Shown here piece by piece: positions 1 to 9,221 of a stretch of DNA of 64,000 nt (positions are counted from its first letter, which is position 1; the number at the start of each line of letters is the position of its first letter). The position numbers and the translations under genes are program-made. Origin of the DNA: Staphylococcus simulans (GTDB taxonomy: Bacteria > Bacillota > Bacilli > Staphylococcales > Staphylococcaceae). The DNA lies in contig NZ_MRZJ01000001.1 in NCBI RefSeq assembly GCF_002994445.1, positions 124,001 to 188,000 on the forward strand. Reading direction: 5' to 3'. Below the pieces are notes generated by a model. That model made no database searches, was not told the DNA's origin, and saw only the letters and a program-made list of their open reading frames with translations.

Positions 1-2
1 AT

Positions 3-902
3 AGTAAAACTAAGGAACTGAATAAAGAAAACGGACAAAGCTTTATCGAAAACTTAGGGCTTGCGATGGAACAGATTTATCAAAATAATCGTGATTTACT
101 GGAACAGGCAACATTATCAGATCGACGCAAAGCCTTTCAATTTGCATACTTAAGTTTATTGCAAGAACAAGAGATTCAAGCGAATCACCAGATTACACCA
201 GATTCAATTGGCTTAATTCTTGGTTTCTTAGTACAGCAGTTTACACAAGATAAGAAAGAATTGAACATTGTAGACTTAACGAGCGGCAGCGGACATTTAA
301 GTGCGACAGTGCATGAAGTATTGACTGAACAAACGCTAATGCACCATTTAGTAGAAGTTGATCCAGTGTTATCTCGTGTCAGTGTGCACTTAGCGAATTT
401 CTTAGAAATTCCGTTTGATGTCTATCCTCAAGATGCTATTCTGCCATTACCGTTTGAAGAAGCAGATGTGGTTATCGGTGATTTGCCGGTAGGCTATTAT
501 CCAGTAGATGAACGCAGTCACGAAATGAAATTAGGGTTTAAAGAAGGACATAGTTATGCCCATTACCTTTTAATCGAACAAGCGGTTGAGGCATTAAGGG
601 GAGCTGGATTCGCATTCTTAATTGTGCCGAGCAATATTTTTGAAGGTGAAAACATAAAACAGCTCAAAAATTTCATTGCAACAGATACAGAAATGCAGGC
701 ATTCCTCAATTTGCCTAAAACGTTATTCAAAACCGAACAATCACGCAAATCTATCTTGATTCTTCAGAAAAAAGAACGTGATGTAACCCACTCTGTTGAG
801 GTATTGCTTGCCAATATACCAGATTTCAAATCTCCGCAACAATTTCAAGGATTTTTACGAGAATTGTCAGAATGGCTGCAACAAAATCATCACAAAAAAT
901 AA
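3..902 (+). CDS. YtxK-like class I SAM-dependent methyltransferase, 5' end cut by window edge
   Basis: The frame is open from base 3, so the gene begins before the window; 299 codons and the stop are visible. An N-terminal helical part is followed by a Rossmann methyltransferase fold: the SAM-binding loop LTSGSG lies at about residues 92-97 of the fragment, and the catalytic-loop position normally NPPY reads GDLPVGYYP. The same deviation occurs in the Bacillus YtxK family that precedes ackA, which this gene also does (83 bp upstream). YtxK proteins resemble the N6-adenine methylase M subunit but their substrate is unknown. An internal Met at base 66 is not a likely start because homology (KTKELNKENG...) continues upstream of it. 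Function beyond methyltransferase is inference. Confidence 0.85.
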   Translation, partial: SKTKELNKENGQSFIENLGLAMEQIYQNNRDLLEQATLSDRRKAFQFAYLSLLQEQEIQANHQITPDSIGLILGFLVQQFTQDKKELNIVDLTSGSGHLSATVHEVLTEQTLMHHLVEVDPVLSRVSVHLANFLEIPFDVYPQDAILPLPFEEADVVIGDLPVGYYPVDERSHEMKLGFKEGHSYAHYLLIEQAVEALRGAGFAFLIVPSNIFEGENIKQLKNFIATDTEMQAFLNLPKTLFKTEQSRKSILILQKKERDVTHSVEVLLANIPDFKSPQQFQGFLRELSEWLQQNHHKK

Positions 903-985
903 ACTGTAATAATCTTGAAATTAAACTGTATTAATGGTTAAATAGAATTGGTAAAAGAAAATGTAAATATTGGAGGCATAGTTTT

Positions 986-2182
986 ATGTCAAAATTAGTG
1001 TTAGCGATTAACGCAGGTAGTTCATCACTGAAATTCCAACTTATAGAGATGCCTGAAGAAAATCTAGTATGTAAAGGTTTAATCGAAAGAATCGGACTTA
1101 AAGGTTCAAAATTAACAGTTGAATTCAATGGTCGCAAATTTACAGATGAAAGAGAAATCAACGATCATGTACAAGCTGTTGACTTAATGTTGGACAACTT
1201 AATCGATCATGGTATCATCCGCGATATCAATGATATCGATGGTACAGGACACCGTGTCGTACATGGTGGTGAATTATTCCCAGAATCTGCGTTAGTTACC
1301 AACGAGGTAGAAAAACAAATAGAATCATTAACTGAACTGGCACCGCTTCATAACCCAGCAAACTTAATGGGTATCCGTGCGTTCCGTAAATTATTGCCGA
1401 ACATTCCGCATGTGGCAGTGTTTGATACATCATTCCACCAAACAATGCCGGAACAAGCTTACTTATACAGTTTGCCTTTCCATTATTATAAAGACTATGG
1501 TATTCGTAAGTACGGTTTCCACGGAACAAGCCATAAATACGTATCTCAACGTGCGGCAAAAATTTTAGACCGCCCAATTGAAGAATTACGTATTATTTCT
1601 TGTCATATCGGTAACGGTGCATCTATCGCTGCAATCGACGGCGGCGAATCTGTAGATACATCTATGGGCTTCACACCATTAGCAGGTGTAACAATGGGTA
1701 CACGTTCAGGTGACATTGACCCTGCATTGATTCCATATATCATGGAGAAAACAGGCAAGAGTGCTGAAGCTGTATTAGATATCTTAAACAAAGAGTCAGG
1801 TTTATTAGGTATCTCAGGAACTTCAAGCGACTTGCGCGACTTAGAACAAGATGCTGAAGAAGGCAAAACTCGTGCGCAATTAGCATTAGATGTTTTCGCT
1901 TCTCGTATTCATAAGTATATTGGTTCTTATACAGCAAAAATGCACGGTGTAGACGTAATTGTCTTCACAGCAGGTGTAGGCGAAAACTCTGATGAAGTAC
2001 GTGCACGTGTATTAGAAGGACTAGAATTTATGGGTGTATATTGGGATCCTAAGAAAAACGAACAAATTCATGGTTCAGAAGGATTCATCAACTATCCGCA
2101 TTCACCAGTAAAAGTTTTAGTTATTCCAACAAACGAAGAAGTTATGATTGCAAGAGACACAGTAAAATTCGGTAGTCTGTAA
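986..2182 (+). CDS. ackA: Acetate kinase
   Basis: Converts acetyl phosphate and ADP to acetate and ATP in the cytosol, the energy-yielding last step of overflow metabolism from pyruvate. The 398-residue length is typical. Seen in the sequence: the N-terminal phosphate-binding signature NAGSSSLK (residues 9-16), the second acetokinase signature [10 protein letters not shown] near residue 178, and the late [11 protein letters not shown] adenosine loop. The start ATG follows a good GGAGG at 972-976. It stands alone between the methyltransferase and a strong terminator (2191-2236); the usual partner pta is not in the window. Confidence 0.97.
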   Translation: MSKLVLAINAGSSSLKFQLIEMPEENLVCKGLIERIGLKGSKLTVEFNGRKFTDEREINDHVQAVDLMLDNLIDHGIIRDINDIDGTGHRVVHGGELFPESALVTNEVEKQIESLTELAPLHNPANLMGIRAFRKLLPNIPHVAVFDTSFHQTMPEQAYLYSLPFHYYKDYGIRKYGFHGTSHKYVSQRAAKILDRPIEELRIISCHIGNGASIAAIDGGESVDTSMGFTPLAGVTMGTRSGDIDPALIPYIMEKTGKSAEAVLDILNKESGLLGISGTSSDLRDLEQDAEEGKTRAQLALDVFASRIHKYIGSYTAKMHGVDVIVFTAGVGENSDEVRARVLEGLEFMGVYWDPKKNEQIHGSEGFINYPHSPVKVLVIPTNEEVMIARDTVKFGSL

Positions 2183-2190
2183 TCATTAAA

Positions 2191-2236
2191 AAAATCCGGT
2201 TAGAAGGGCAGTTGCCTTTCTAGCCGGATTTTTTTA
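2191..2236 (+). terminator. Rho-independent terminator of ackA
   Basis: A stem AAAATCCGGTTAGAAGG pairs with CCTTTCTAGCCGGATTTT (one G-U type pair) and runs into seven T residues, directly after the ackA stop. Confidence 0.92.
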
Positions 2237-2263
2237 TGCATGCAAATTTGAAAAAGTATTTTA

Positions 2264-2298
2264 AAAAAAGAAAACCGATTAGAACAAGTCTAATCGGT
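2264..2298 (-). terminator. Terminator of the reverse-strand universal stress gene
   Basis: Perfect 9-bp stem ACCGATTAG / CTAATCGGT with a 7-nt loop (2274-2298); on the minus strand it is followed by a run of T (the A-rich stretch at 2264-2273). Confidence 0.85.
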
Positions 2299-2326
2299 CT
2301 CAATTGAAAGATTGATTGTGCAAAAA

Positions 2327-2830
2327 TTATTTTGCTTGATATTGTTTGCGTAATTCTTCTGTTGCAACTTGAGGTTGGAAATCTTCAGGCATTTCTTCTG
2401 TACGAACCACTAGAACATCACAAGGTGAATGACGTACAATAGCTTCAGATACAGAACCTACAATGAAGCGTTCCACAGCATTCAAACCAGAAGTACCGCA
2501 AATAACTAAGTCTGCATTGACTTCTTGCGCAATTTTTTTAGGAATGATTGCTTTAGGTGAACCAAACTCAAGCAATGTTTCAACGTCTTTAACGCCTTCT
2601 TTTTGGGCAAATTCTTTATACCCTCTAAGTAATTCTTCAGCGAATTGTTTAGATTTTTCAGTGAATTGAACATCATAGACTTCGTATGAAGTATAAGTTC
2701 TAGAATCAATAACGTTTGTAATGATAAGTTTTGAATCGTTACGTTTTGCTACATCCACTGCTTTGTTGAATGCCCATTCAGCTTCTTGTGATCCATCTAC
2801 AGCGATTAAAATATGTTTGTAAGTTAACAT
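2327..2830 (-). CDS. Universal stress protein UspA family (stand-alone)
   Basis: A 167-residue Usp-domain protein. The family forms dimers that bind ATP or other nucleotides and accumulates in stress and stationary phase. The nucleotide-binding motif G-2x-G-9x-G-S is perfect: GTSGLNAVERFIVGS near residues 118-132; the N-terminal strand HILIAVDGS supplies the adenine-side Asp. The start was set at 2830 (MLTYKH) because AAGGAGG lies at the right distance upstream; a longer frame opening at 2857 would overlap that ribosome binding site. It is convergent with ackA and divergent from ald, close to acetate and alanine metabolism. Its physiological role is not known from sequence. Confidence 0.9.
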   Translation of the reverse strand: MLTYKHILIAVDGSQEAEWAFNKAVDVAKRNDSKLIITNVIDSRTYTSYEVYDVQFTEKSKQFAEELLRGYKEFAQKEGVKDVETLLEFGSPKAIIPKKIAQEVNADLVICGTSGLNAVERFIVGSVSEAIVRHSPCDVLVVRTEEMPEDFQPQVATEELRKQYQAK

Positions 2831-2915
2831 CGTACATGACCTCCTTCTACTCTTCACTTATATTTTACCATAGTTAACTGAATATTAGAAATTAAAATAG
2901 TATGCTTAATATTAC

Positions 2916-2930
2916 AATTTTTTGAAAATA
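2916..2930 (+). promoter_or_regulatory. CodY-like box upstream of ald
   Basis: AATTTTTTGAAAATA matches the CodY consensus AATTTTCWGAAAATT at 13 of 15 positions. CodY represses amino-acid metabolism genes when branched-chain amino acids and GTP are plentiful; regulation of ald by it is inference. Confidence 0.45.
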
Positions 2931-2943
2931 CAAAATTCTTATC

Positions 2944-2972
2944 TTCAATGATAACTTAAACTTATCATTGAA
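2944..2972. repeat. Perfect 11-bp inverted repeat upstream of ald
   Basis: TTCAATGATAA (2944-2954) and its exact reverse complement TTATCATTGAA (2962-2972) flank a 7-nt spacer. There is no T-run after it, so it is not a terminator. It sits between the CodY-like box and the cre site, where an operator would be expected. Confidence 0.7.
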
Positions 2973-2973
2973 A

Positions 2974-2988
2974 TGATTGCGCTTTCAT
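2974..2988 (-). promoter_or_regulatory. cre site (CcpA) upstream of ald
   Basis: On the minus strand ATGAAAGCGCAATCA fits the cre consensus WTGNAANCGNWNNCW at every position. It ends 37 bp before the ald start codon, so CcpA binding here could block transcription of ald in glucose. Confidence 0.65.
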
Positions 2989-3025
2989 TGCTTTCGCGTT
3001 ACGATAAGCGTGGGAGGTGTACGGA

Positions 3026-4141
3026 ATGAAAATAGGTATTCCAAAAGAGATAAAAAATAATGAAAACAGAGTAGGTTTATCACCAAGCGGTGTTCACGCA
3101 TTAGTTGAGAAAGGGCACACAGTTAATGTAGAACAAAACGCTGGTGAAGGTTCATTCTTTACAGATGAAGATTACAAAGCAGCAGGTGCAACAATTGTTG
3201 CCGGACCTGCAGAGGCTTGGGATGCAGAAATGGTGATCAAGGTTAAAGAACCTATTGAGCCAGAATACAAATACTTCAAAAAGGATTTAATCTTATTCAC
3301 TTATCTGCATTTAGCAAACGACGAAACATTAACTAAAGAATTAGTTGATAATGGCGTTGTTGCGATTGCATACGAAACAGTGCAATTACCAGATAATTCA
3401 TTACCATTATTAACGCCAATGAGTGAAGTTGCAGGAAGAATGGCGGCACAAATCGGTGCACAATTCTTGCAAAAATTCTACGGTGGTATGGGTATCTTGC
3501 TAGGAGGTATTCCTGGTGTACCTAAAGGTAAAGTAACAATTATCGGCGGTGGCCAAGCAGGTACAAATGCTGCGAAAATCGCTTTAGGTTTAGGCGCAGA
3601 TGTCACAATCTTGGATGTTAATCCAAAACGTTTACAAGAACTTGAAGATTTATTTGATGGACGTGTACACACAGTTATGTCTAACCCATTAAATATCGAA
3701 GAAAATGTTAAACAAAGTGACTTAGTTATCGGCGCTGTATTAATTCCAGGTGCTAAAGCACCGAAACTTGTTACAGAAGACATGGTTAAAAATATGAAAG
3801 ACGGTTCTGTTTTAGTCGATATTGCTATTGACCAAGGCGGTATTTTCGAAACATCTGATCGTGTAACAACACATGATGATCCGACTTTCATTAAACATGG
3901 CGTAGTACACTATTCAGTAGCAAATATGCCAGGTGCAGTACCACGTACTTCTACAATCGGTTTAAATAATGCAACTTTACCATATGCATTGCAAATCGCT
4001 AACAAAGGCTATTTAAATGCATTACGCGACAACCAACCATTATCTTTAGGTTTAAACGTATTTGACGGTAAAGTTACAAATGAAGGTGTAGCTAAAGCGT
4101 TTGAACTTCCGTATACACCAGTAGATCAAGCATTAATTTAA
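3026..4141 (+). CDS. ald: Alanine dehydrogenase
   Basis: NAD-dependent oxidative deamination of L-alanine to pyruvate and ammonia; it lets alanine serve as carbon and nitrogen source. 371 residues, usual length. The substrate Lys and His are visible in VIKVKEP (near residue 75) and YLHLAND (near 96), and the NAD-binding Rossmann motif [10 protein letters not shown] lies near residue 177. The start is the ATG at 3026 after GGGAGGT; a GTG at 3017 in the same frame overlaps that ribosome binding site. Upstream lie a CodY-like box, a perfect inverted repeat and a cre site, so catabolite and amino-acid control is likely. A terminator follows. Confidence 0.96.
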   Translation: MKIGIPKEIKNNENRVGLSPSGVHALVEKGHTVNVEQNAGEGSFFTDEDYKAAGATIVAGPAEAWDAEMVIKVKEPIEPEYKYFKKDLILFTYLHLANDETLTKELVDNGVVAIAYETVQLPDNSLPLLTPMSEVAGRMAAQIGAQFLQKFYGGMGILLGGIPGVPKGKVTIIGGGQAGTNAAKIALGLGADVTILDVNPKRLQELEDLFDGRVHTVMSNPLNIEENVKQSDLVIGAVLIPGAKAPKLVTEDMVKNMKDGSVLVDIAIDQGGIFETSDRVTTHDDPTFIKHGVVHYSVANMPGAVPRTSTIGLNNATLPYALQIANKGYLNALRDNQPLSLGLNVFDGKVTNEGVAKAFELPYTPVDQALI

Positions 4142-4206
4142 TTTTGAATGTGTTAAATTAATGGGATGTAAAGGGAACTATGGTTTCCTTGAAAACATCA
4201 AAATTT

Positions 4207-4264
4207 TAGCGCCATCGGGCAATCTGTTTTGGGGTTTAACAGAGCTTGATGGCGCTTTTTGTGT
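4207..4264 (+). terminator. Terminator of ald
   Basis: Outer stem AGCGCCATC / GATGGCGCT with a weaker inner TCTGTT / AACAGA stem, followed by TTTTTGT. Confidence 0.8.
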
Positions 4265-4272
4265 ACTGAAAA

Positions 4273-4300
4273 AGACGAAGCCGCAAGACTTCGCCTTTGA
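4273..4300 (-). terminator. Probable terminator of the reverse-strand peptidase gene
   Basis: On the minus strand a short stem CGAAG / CTTCG (with a GC-rich loop) is followed by TCTTTTTC. Less stable than the neighbouring ald terminator. Confidence 0.45.
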
Positions 4301-4325
4301 GCAATTACCAATATTAATATATAGA

Positions 4326-5381
4326 TTATTTTTCGTAGTGTGTTAATACTTTATGTCCGTCTTCAGTAACTAAAATATCATCTTCAATACGTACACCGAC
4401 TTCTCCAGGTACATAAACACCTGGTTCAACTGTAACAACCATACCTGGTACGAATTTGTTTGTATTGAATCCGGCAACATCTTGATATTCATGTTCTTCT
4501 AAACCTAAACCATGGCCTAATCTGTGAACGAAATATTCGCCGTAACCAGCATCAGAGATGATGCCGCGTGCTTTTCTGTCTACGTCTCCGATGACTACGC
4601 CTGGTTTAATCATTTCAATAGCTGCTTTTTCTGCTTCAAGCACTACATTATAAACTTCTTTTGCTTTATCGCTAGGGTTGCCGAAAGCAACAGTTCTAGT
4701 CATGTCGCTGCAATAGTTTTCATAGATAACACCTAAATCAAATAAGACATATTCGTCTTTTTGAAGTTGGCGGTCTCCAGGAATACCGTGAGGTGAAGCT
4801 GCATGATCTCCGAATAATACCATTGTAGGGAAACTCATGTCAGTAATACCGTAGTTTGTTTGGATTTCATATTCGATATGGCGTACAACTTGTCTTTCAG
4901 TTACGCCTTCTTTTAAGAAATCTACGCCGATTTCAATGCATTTATCTGCAAGTTCAGCAGCTTTTTGGATTTTTTCGATTTCTTCTGGTGTTTTCACATT
5001 ACGTAATGCTTTGATAGTGTCGTCAATCGGACCGAATTCTTTTGCGCCGAAGCCTTCGACTAATTCTTTTTGACGTTTCAATGTTAAGTGATCTTCTTCG
5101 ACTAAAATTTTGTCGAATTGATAATCTACTAATTTGAATGGGTCTTCGCCATCAGCATTACCTACAACTTTGCCTTTGAATGGTGATGCTTTGACTTCTT
5201 CTACTTCTAATTTAGGGCAGAAGAGTACTTCTTCACCTTCAGCAGTAATTAATAAGGCTAAAAGGCGTTCATGCGGATCGCTTAAGTAACCTGAAAAGTA
5301 GAATACGTTAAGCGGAGTTGTAATCCAAGCAGCCCCAGCATCTTGATTACGTATTTCTTTAACAATTTCTTCTGTTTTCAA
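4326..5381 (-). CDS. Xaa-Pro dipeptidase / aminopeptidase P family (M24)
   Basis: A cytosolic pita-bread metallopeptidase that removes residues next to proline. 351 residues: an N-terminal creatinase-like domain (about 1-125) and a C-terminal M24 domain. All five metal ligands are seen: Asp in LFDLGVIYE, Asp in CSDMTRT, His in HRLGHGLG, Glu in TVEPGVY and Glu in VRIEDDI. The start was taken as TTG at 5381 because GGAGG (minus strand, ending at 5391) is 9 nt away; another in-frame TTG at 5390 directly abuts the ribosome binding site. Close to the staphylococcal protein encoded next to ald. Named pepQ or papA in different annotations, so no symbol is given. Confidence 0.9.
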   Translation of the reverse strand: MKTEEIVKEIRNQDAGAAWITTPLNVFYFSGYLSDPHERLLALLITAEGEEVLFCPKLEVEEVKASPFKGKVVGNADGEDPFKLVDYQFDKILVEEDHLTLKRQKELVEGFGAKEFGPIDDTIKALRNVKTPEEIEKIQKAAELADKCIEIGVDFLKEGVTERQVVRHIEYEIQTNYGITDMSFPTMVLFGDHAASPHGIPGDRQLQKDEYVLFDLGVIYENYCSDMTRTVAFGNPSDKAKEVYNVVLEAEKAAIEMIKPGVVIGDVDRKARGIISDAGYGEYFVHRLGHGLGLEEHEYQDVAGFNTNKFVPGMVVTVEPGVYVPGEVGVRIEDDILVTEDGHKVLTHYEK

Positions 5382-5524
5382 AATCCTCAACCTCCATTTA
5401 CTTGTTTAACTATATTTTAAGCTAAATAAATTGAGAATTCAAAAGTACTGGGGGAATGATTTCGACTAAATTAGGGAAGATGTTATACTGTAACTAAGAT
5501 TAAGATGCATAGGGGGCATAAAAA

Positions 5525-6214
5525 ATGAAATTATCTTTTCATGGACAATCAACAATCTATTTTGAAGCAAACGGTAAGAAAGTCATTGTAGATCCGTTTA
5601 TCACAGGTAACGAATTATCTGATTTAGATGCAGAAAACCTAGAGGTCGACTATATCGTGTTAACACACGGCCATGCGGATCACTTTGGTGATACTGTTGA
5701 AATAGCTAAAAAGAATAATGCAACAGTAGTGGGATTAGCAGAAGTTGCAGATTATTTATCAACAGCAAAAGGTGTTGAAAATGTACATCCGATGAATATT
5801 GGAGGTAAATGGAAATTTGATTTCGGTACAGTGAAATATGTTCAAGCATTCCATAGTTCAAGTATTACAAACGAAGAAGGCATTCCTGTTTACTTAGGTT
5901 CTTCAACAGGATTGATTTTAGAAGTAGAAGGCAAAACAATTTATCATTGCGGCGACACTGGTTTGTTCAGCGACATGAAATTAATTGCTGAACGTCATCC
6001 AGTCGATGTATGCTTCGTACCAATCGGCGACAATTTCACAATGGGTATCGAAGATGCAAGTTATGCAATCAATGAATTGATTAAACCGAAAATTTCTGTA
6101 CCTGTACATTACAATACGTTCCCTTATATCGAACAAGACCCAGAAGAATTCAAATCACTTGTAAAAGAAGGGGAAGTACAAATCCTTAAACCAGGTGAAG
6201 CTGTTCAATTCTAA
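5525..6214 (+). CDS. Metal-dependent hydrolase, UPF0173 (metallo-beta-lactamase fold)
   Basis: 229 residues, matching the UPF0173/YtkL family. The zinc motif HxHxDH appears as [10 protein letters not shown] (near residue 47), with later ligands in AFHSSS and HCGDTG and a terminal VHYNTF. The substrate of the family is not known; the fold points to a cytosolic phosphodiesterase or lactone/ester hydrolase. Ribosome binding site AGGGGG at 5510-5515. Single gene, divergent from the peptidase, with a shared bidirectional terminator downstream. Confidence 0.9.
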   Translation: MKLSFHGQSTIYFEANGKKVIVDPFITGNELSDLDAENLEVDYIVLTHGHADHFGDTVEIAKKNNATVVGLAEVADYLSTAKGVENVHPMNIGGKWKFDFGTVKYVQAFHSSSITNEEGIPVYLGSSTGLILEVEGKTIYHCGDTGLFSDMKLIAERHPVDVCFVPIGDNFTMGIEDASYAINELIKPKISVPVHYNTFPYIEQDPEEFKSLVKEGEVQILKPGEAVQF

Positions 6215-6230
6215 TTAAATGAGAGATAAT

Positions 6231-6268
6231 AAAAATGCTTGTACAAACAATCTGTACAAGCATTTTTT
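6231..6268. terminator. Bidirectional terminator between hydrolase and universal stress gene
   Basis: AAAATGCTTGTACA pairs with TGTACAAGCATTTT; both strands then carry a T-run. It serves two convergent genes. Confidence 0.9.
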
Positions 6269-6272
6269 CTAA

Positions 6273-6686
6273 TTATTTTACGATTAATACAGGGATATGA
6301 GCACGTTTCGCTACTTTATGGCTGACACTGCCAAGTACGAATTTTTTTCTTGCTTGTGCTTTTCGGTTACTTACTACTAAGATGTCGTAATCACCGCTGT
6401 TCGCAAATTTTACTAATTCTTCTTTCGGATTGCCTCGCACGATAATCTCATCGTATTCAATACCATAGCCGTCAAGAATATCACGCGTAGGTTGTAATTC
6501 TTTGCTGCGCGCTTTTGTTAATTCATTTAGATGTGTGCCGCCTTTGATTGATGCTTGCGCATCTTGTTCTGAAATAGCATTTAATAAAGTGACAATTGTG
6601 CCTTCACCAGATAACTTTTTAATGTTTTCTAGTGCTTTTTTGTTTTCTAAATCTGTATCAACGCCAAGTAAAATGTTTTTATACAT
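6273..6686 (-). CDS. Small universal stress protein with degenerate ATP motif
   Basis: 137-residue single-domain Usp protein; start set by AAGGAGG just upstream on the minus strand. It has the N-terminal NILLGVDTD strand and the C-terminal LGSVSHKVAKRAHIPVLIVK strand of the fold. The nucleotide loop should read G-2x-G-9x-G-S, but the first two glycines are replaced: VVSNRKAQARKKFVLGS keeps only the last GS. ATP binding may thus be weak or lost, as in UspA-type rather than UspFG-type members. It is unlinked in operon terms: convergent with the hydrolase, divergent from the CBS protein. Role not known. Confidence 0.85.
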   Translation of the reverse strand: MYKNILLGVDTDLENKKALENIKKLSGEGTIVTLLNAISEQDAQASIKGGTHLNELTKARSKELQPTRDILDGYGIEYDEIIVRGNPKEELVKFANSGDYDILVVSNRKAQARKKFVLGSVSHKVAKRAHIPVLIVK

Positions 6687-6908
6687 TCTCTATCCCTCCT
6701 TAATACTTATTCTAATAAAAATGTGTCAACATTTCCAATTAAATTTATATTCAACAAATTAAAGTGATTTTAAATTACAAATTCTCAAATAATGCGTTAG
6801 GTACAGCAACGAATACATGTTAAAATTCAATAGAGGTTAGCTTCGATTTTTACTTCAAAGAAAGTTATAATTAAAAGAAGAGTAAGTAGAGAATGAGGGA
6901 AGTAAGTA

Positions 6909-8204
6909 ATGACAAAACATGAACAAATTCTTGCACATATAGAATCACTTGCGGTAGGACAGAAAATATCAGTCCGCAAAATAGCTAAAGATTTAGAAGT
7001 ATCTGAAGGTACTGCATATCGCGCAATCAAAGATGCAGAACAGTTAGGTCTTGTTGCTACGATAGATCGTGTAGGAACTGTGAGAATTGAAAAGAAAACG
7101 AGAGAACAAATAGAACAATTGACTTTCGGAGAGATTGTCAAAATTATAGATGGGCAAGTGTTAGCGGGACGCAACGGCTTGCATAATACATTGTCAAAAT
7201 TTGCGATAGGCGCAATGAAGCTTGAGAACGTTGTTAAATATTTAACAAAACATACATTACTTATTGTCGGAAACAGAACAGATGTGCAGCTTGAAGCTTT
7301 GCGCCACGGAAGTGCTGTATTAATTACAGGCGGATTCAATACGACGCCTGAAATCAAACGTTATGCAGATCAGCACAATTTGCCTATTTTATCTTCGAAC
7401 TATGATTCGTATTTAGTTGCAAATATGATTAACCGTGCGATGTATAATCAAATTATCCGAAAAGAAATTCTTATTGTTGAGGACATCGTTAAACCGGTAA
7501 CAGAAGAGACTGTTGTTAAAGAATCGATGACAGTGGCTGACTTAAAAAAGCGTTCACAGCAATCAGGACACTCCAGATTTCCTGTGGTTGATGACGACTT
7601 TAAACTCGTAGGCATTGTGACAAGCAAAGATATTATTTCTAAAGACTCTGATGAATATGTGCATAAAGTTATGACAAAGCCTGTGCTTAACGTACAATTG
7701 TCTACTACAGTAGCAACTTGTGCACATATGATGATTTGGGAAGGTATTGAATTGCTTCCGGTTACAACTCTCAATAAAAAGCTTTTAGGTGTTGTTTCCC
7801 GCGAAGACGTATTAAGAGCGATGCAATTATTAGGCCGTCAGCCGCAAGTCGGTGAAACAATCAATGACCAAGTAGGCAAATACATTTCTGTTAATAAAGA
7901 TAAAATCACAGTAGATGTTGCACCGCAATTAACAAGCCAATACGGGACTTTAAGTAAAGGCGCCTTTGTTGCGATCATTGAAGAAACGATACGTTTTAAA
8001 ATGAGACAATTGAAAAAACAAGAAGTCATGATTGAAAGTCTCAGTATTATCTATATGAAAACTGTGTCGATTGAAACGGAACTTGAAATCCAATACAACA
8101 TGCTAGATGTAGGGCGTAATTTTGCTAAAATAGAAGTAAGCATGCAAGCCAATCAGCAAGATGTCGCAAAAGCATTGATTATTTGCCAAATGCTTGAAAG
8201 CTGA
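6909..8204 (+). CDS. YtoI-like regulator: HTH + DRTGG + two CBS + hot-dog domains
   Basis: 431 residues. In order: a helix-turn-helix (about 1-60, [20 protein letters not shown]), a DRTGG domain (about 70-180), a CBS pair (about 190-310; [20 protein letters not shown] and [19 protein letters not shown]), and a C-terminal thioesterase-like hot-dog domain (about 320-430). CBS pairs sense adenine nucleotides such as AMP, ATP or c-di-AMP; the HTH suggests DNA binding. It ends 43 bp before nrnA, whose enzyme degrades pApA from c-di-AMP, so a nucleotide-sensing link is plausible but inferred. The same ytoI-nrnA-dnaE arrangement occurs in Bacillus. Ligand and target genes are unknown. Confidence 0.85.
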   Translation: MTKHEQILAHIESLAVGQKISVRKIAKDLEVSEGTAYRAIKDAEQLGLVATIDRVGTVRIEKKTREQIEQLTFGEIVKIIDGQVLAGRNGLHNTLSKFAIGAMKLENVVKYLTKHTLLIVGNRTDVQLEALRHGSAVLITGGFNTTPEIKRYADQHNLPILSSNYDSYLVANMINRAMYNQIIRKEILIVEDIVKPVTEETVVKESMTVADLKKRSQQSGHSRFPVVDDDFKLVGIVTSKDIISKDSDEYVHKVMTKPVLNVQLSTTVATCAHMMIWEGIELLPVTTLNKKLLGVVSREDVLRAMQLLGRQPQVGETINDQVGKYISVNKDKITVDVAPQLTSQYGTLSKGAFVAIIEETIRFKMRQLKKQEVMIESLSIIYMKTVSIETELEIQYNMLDVGRNFAKIEVSMQANQQDVAKALIICQMLES

Positions 8205-8247
8205 TAGGCGAACGCACCTGGAATTTGAAAATGAAGGAGTAACTCAG

Positions 8248-9186
8248 ATGAACACGTTTAATGAAATTATGGAACAAATTGAAAAAGCAGATACGATTAT
8301 TATTCACCGTCACGTACGTCCGGATCCTGATGCGTACGGTTCGCAGCTTGGATTAAAATCCTACTTGCAATTGAAATTTCCGAATAAACAAATTTATGCA
8401 GTAGGGGAAAGCGAACCTTCGCTTGATTTTATGGGAACTTTTGATGCGGTGGATGATGCTGTGTATCAAAATGCACTTGTAATTGTGTGCGATACAGCAA
8501 ATGCACCGAGAATCGATGATCAACGTTATAATACCGGCAAAGGCTTGATTAAAATCGATCATCATCCGCCTATTGATCAATATGGTGATTTGAACTATGT
8601 CGATACTGAAGCTTCTTCTACAAGTGAAATCATCTTTGATATCATTCGTCATTTTAACGATACGTCTGTAATTAATGAAGAGACTGCACGCTTGCTATAT
8701 TTAGGAATTGTCGGCGACACTGGCAGATTCTTATTCAATAACACAACGCCGCATACAATGAAGTCAGCGGCACAGTTATTGGAATATCCGTTTGAACATA
8801 ATGCGGAATTAAATAAAATGGCAGAAAAAGACCCTAAATTAATGCCGTTCCAAGGCTATGTGCTGCAACATTTCGAAATGAATGAAAACGGCTTTGCGAA
8901 AGTGCAGATTACAGATGAAGTATTAAAAGAATACGGCTTAGCGCCAAATGAAGCTTCACAATTTGTCAACACTATTTCAGATTTGCGCGGATTGAAAATC
9001 TGGGTATTTGCAGTAGATGAAGGCAGTGAAATCCGTTGCCGTATCCGTTCGAAAAATATTGTAATCAATGATGTTGCACAAGCTTTCGGAGGAGGCGGCC
9101 ACCCGAATGCATCTGGAGTTTCAGTAGACAGCTGGGAAGCGTTCGACCGCTTAGCTGAAGCTTTAAACCAAAAGTTGATTGATTAA
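8248..9186 (+). CDS. nrnA: Bifunctional oligoribonuclease / pApA phosphatase NrnA
   Basis: DHH/DHHA1-family enzyme, 312 residues. It degrades 2-5 nt RNAs, hydrolyses pAp and, in staphylococci, pApA from c-di-AMP breakdown. The DHH motif is IDHHPP near residue 108, preceded by [13 protein letters not shown] (residues 17-29) and VCDTAN; the DHHA1 substrate loop is [10 protein letters not shown] near residue 283. The start is the ATG at 8248 after AAGGAGT; an upstream ATG at 8194 lies inside the previous gene. It shares a likely transcript with the CBS gene before and dnaE after it. Confidence 0.93.
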   Translation: MNTFNEIMEQIEKADTIIIHRHVRPDPDAYGSQLGLKSYLQLKFPNKQIYAVGESEPSLDFMGTFDAVDDAVYQNALVIVCDTANAPRIDDQRYNTGKGLIKIDHHPPIDQYGDLNYVDTEASSTSEIIFDIIRHFNDTSVINEETARLLYLGIVGDTGRFLFNNTTPHTMKSAAQLLEYPFEHNAELNKMAEKDPKLMPFQGYVLQHFEMNENGFAKVQITDEVLKEYGLAPNEASQFVNTISDLRGLKIWVFAVDEGSEIRCRIRSKNIVINDVAQAFGGGGHPNASGVSVDSWEAFDRLAEALNQKLID

Positions 9187-9221
9187 GACATTGAAATCTA
9201 AGAAAGGAGGGATTGTCAGAC

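Noticed and set aside
4161-4346. Open frame of 61 codons after ald
   Set aside because: It covers the ald terminator hairpin and the end of the reverse-strand peptidase; no ribosome binding site and no recognisable protein features.
8194-8247. Longer nrnA start within the CBS gene
   Set aside because: The extra residues have no homology, and AAGGAGT sits before the ATG at 8248.
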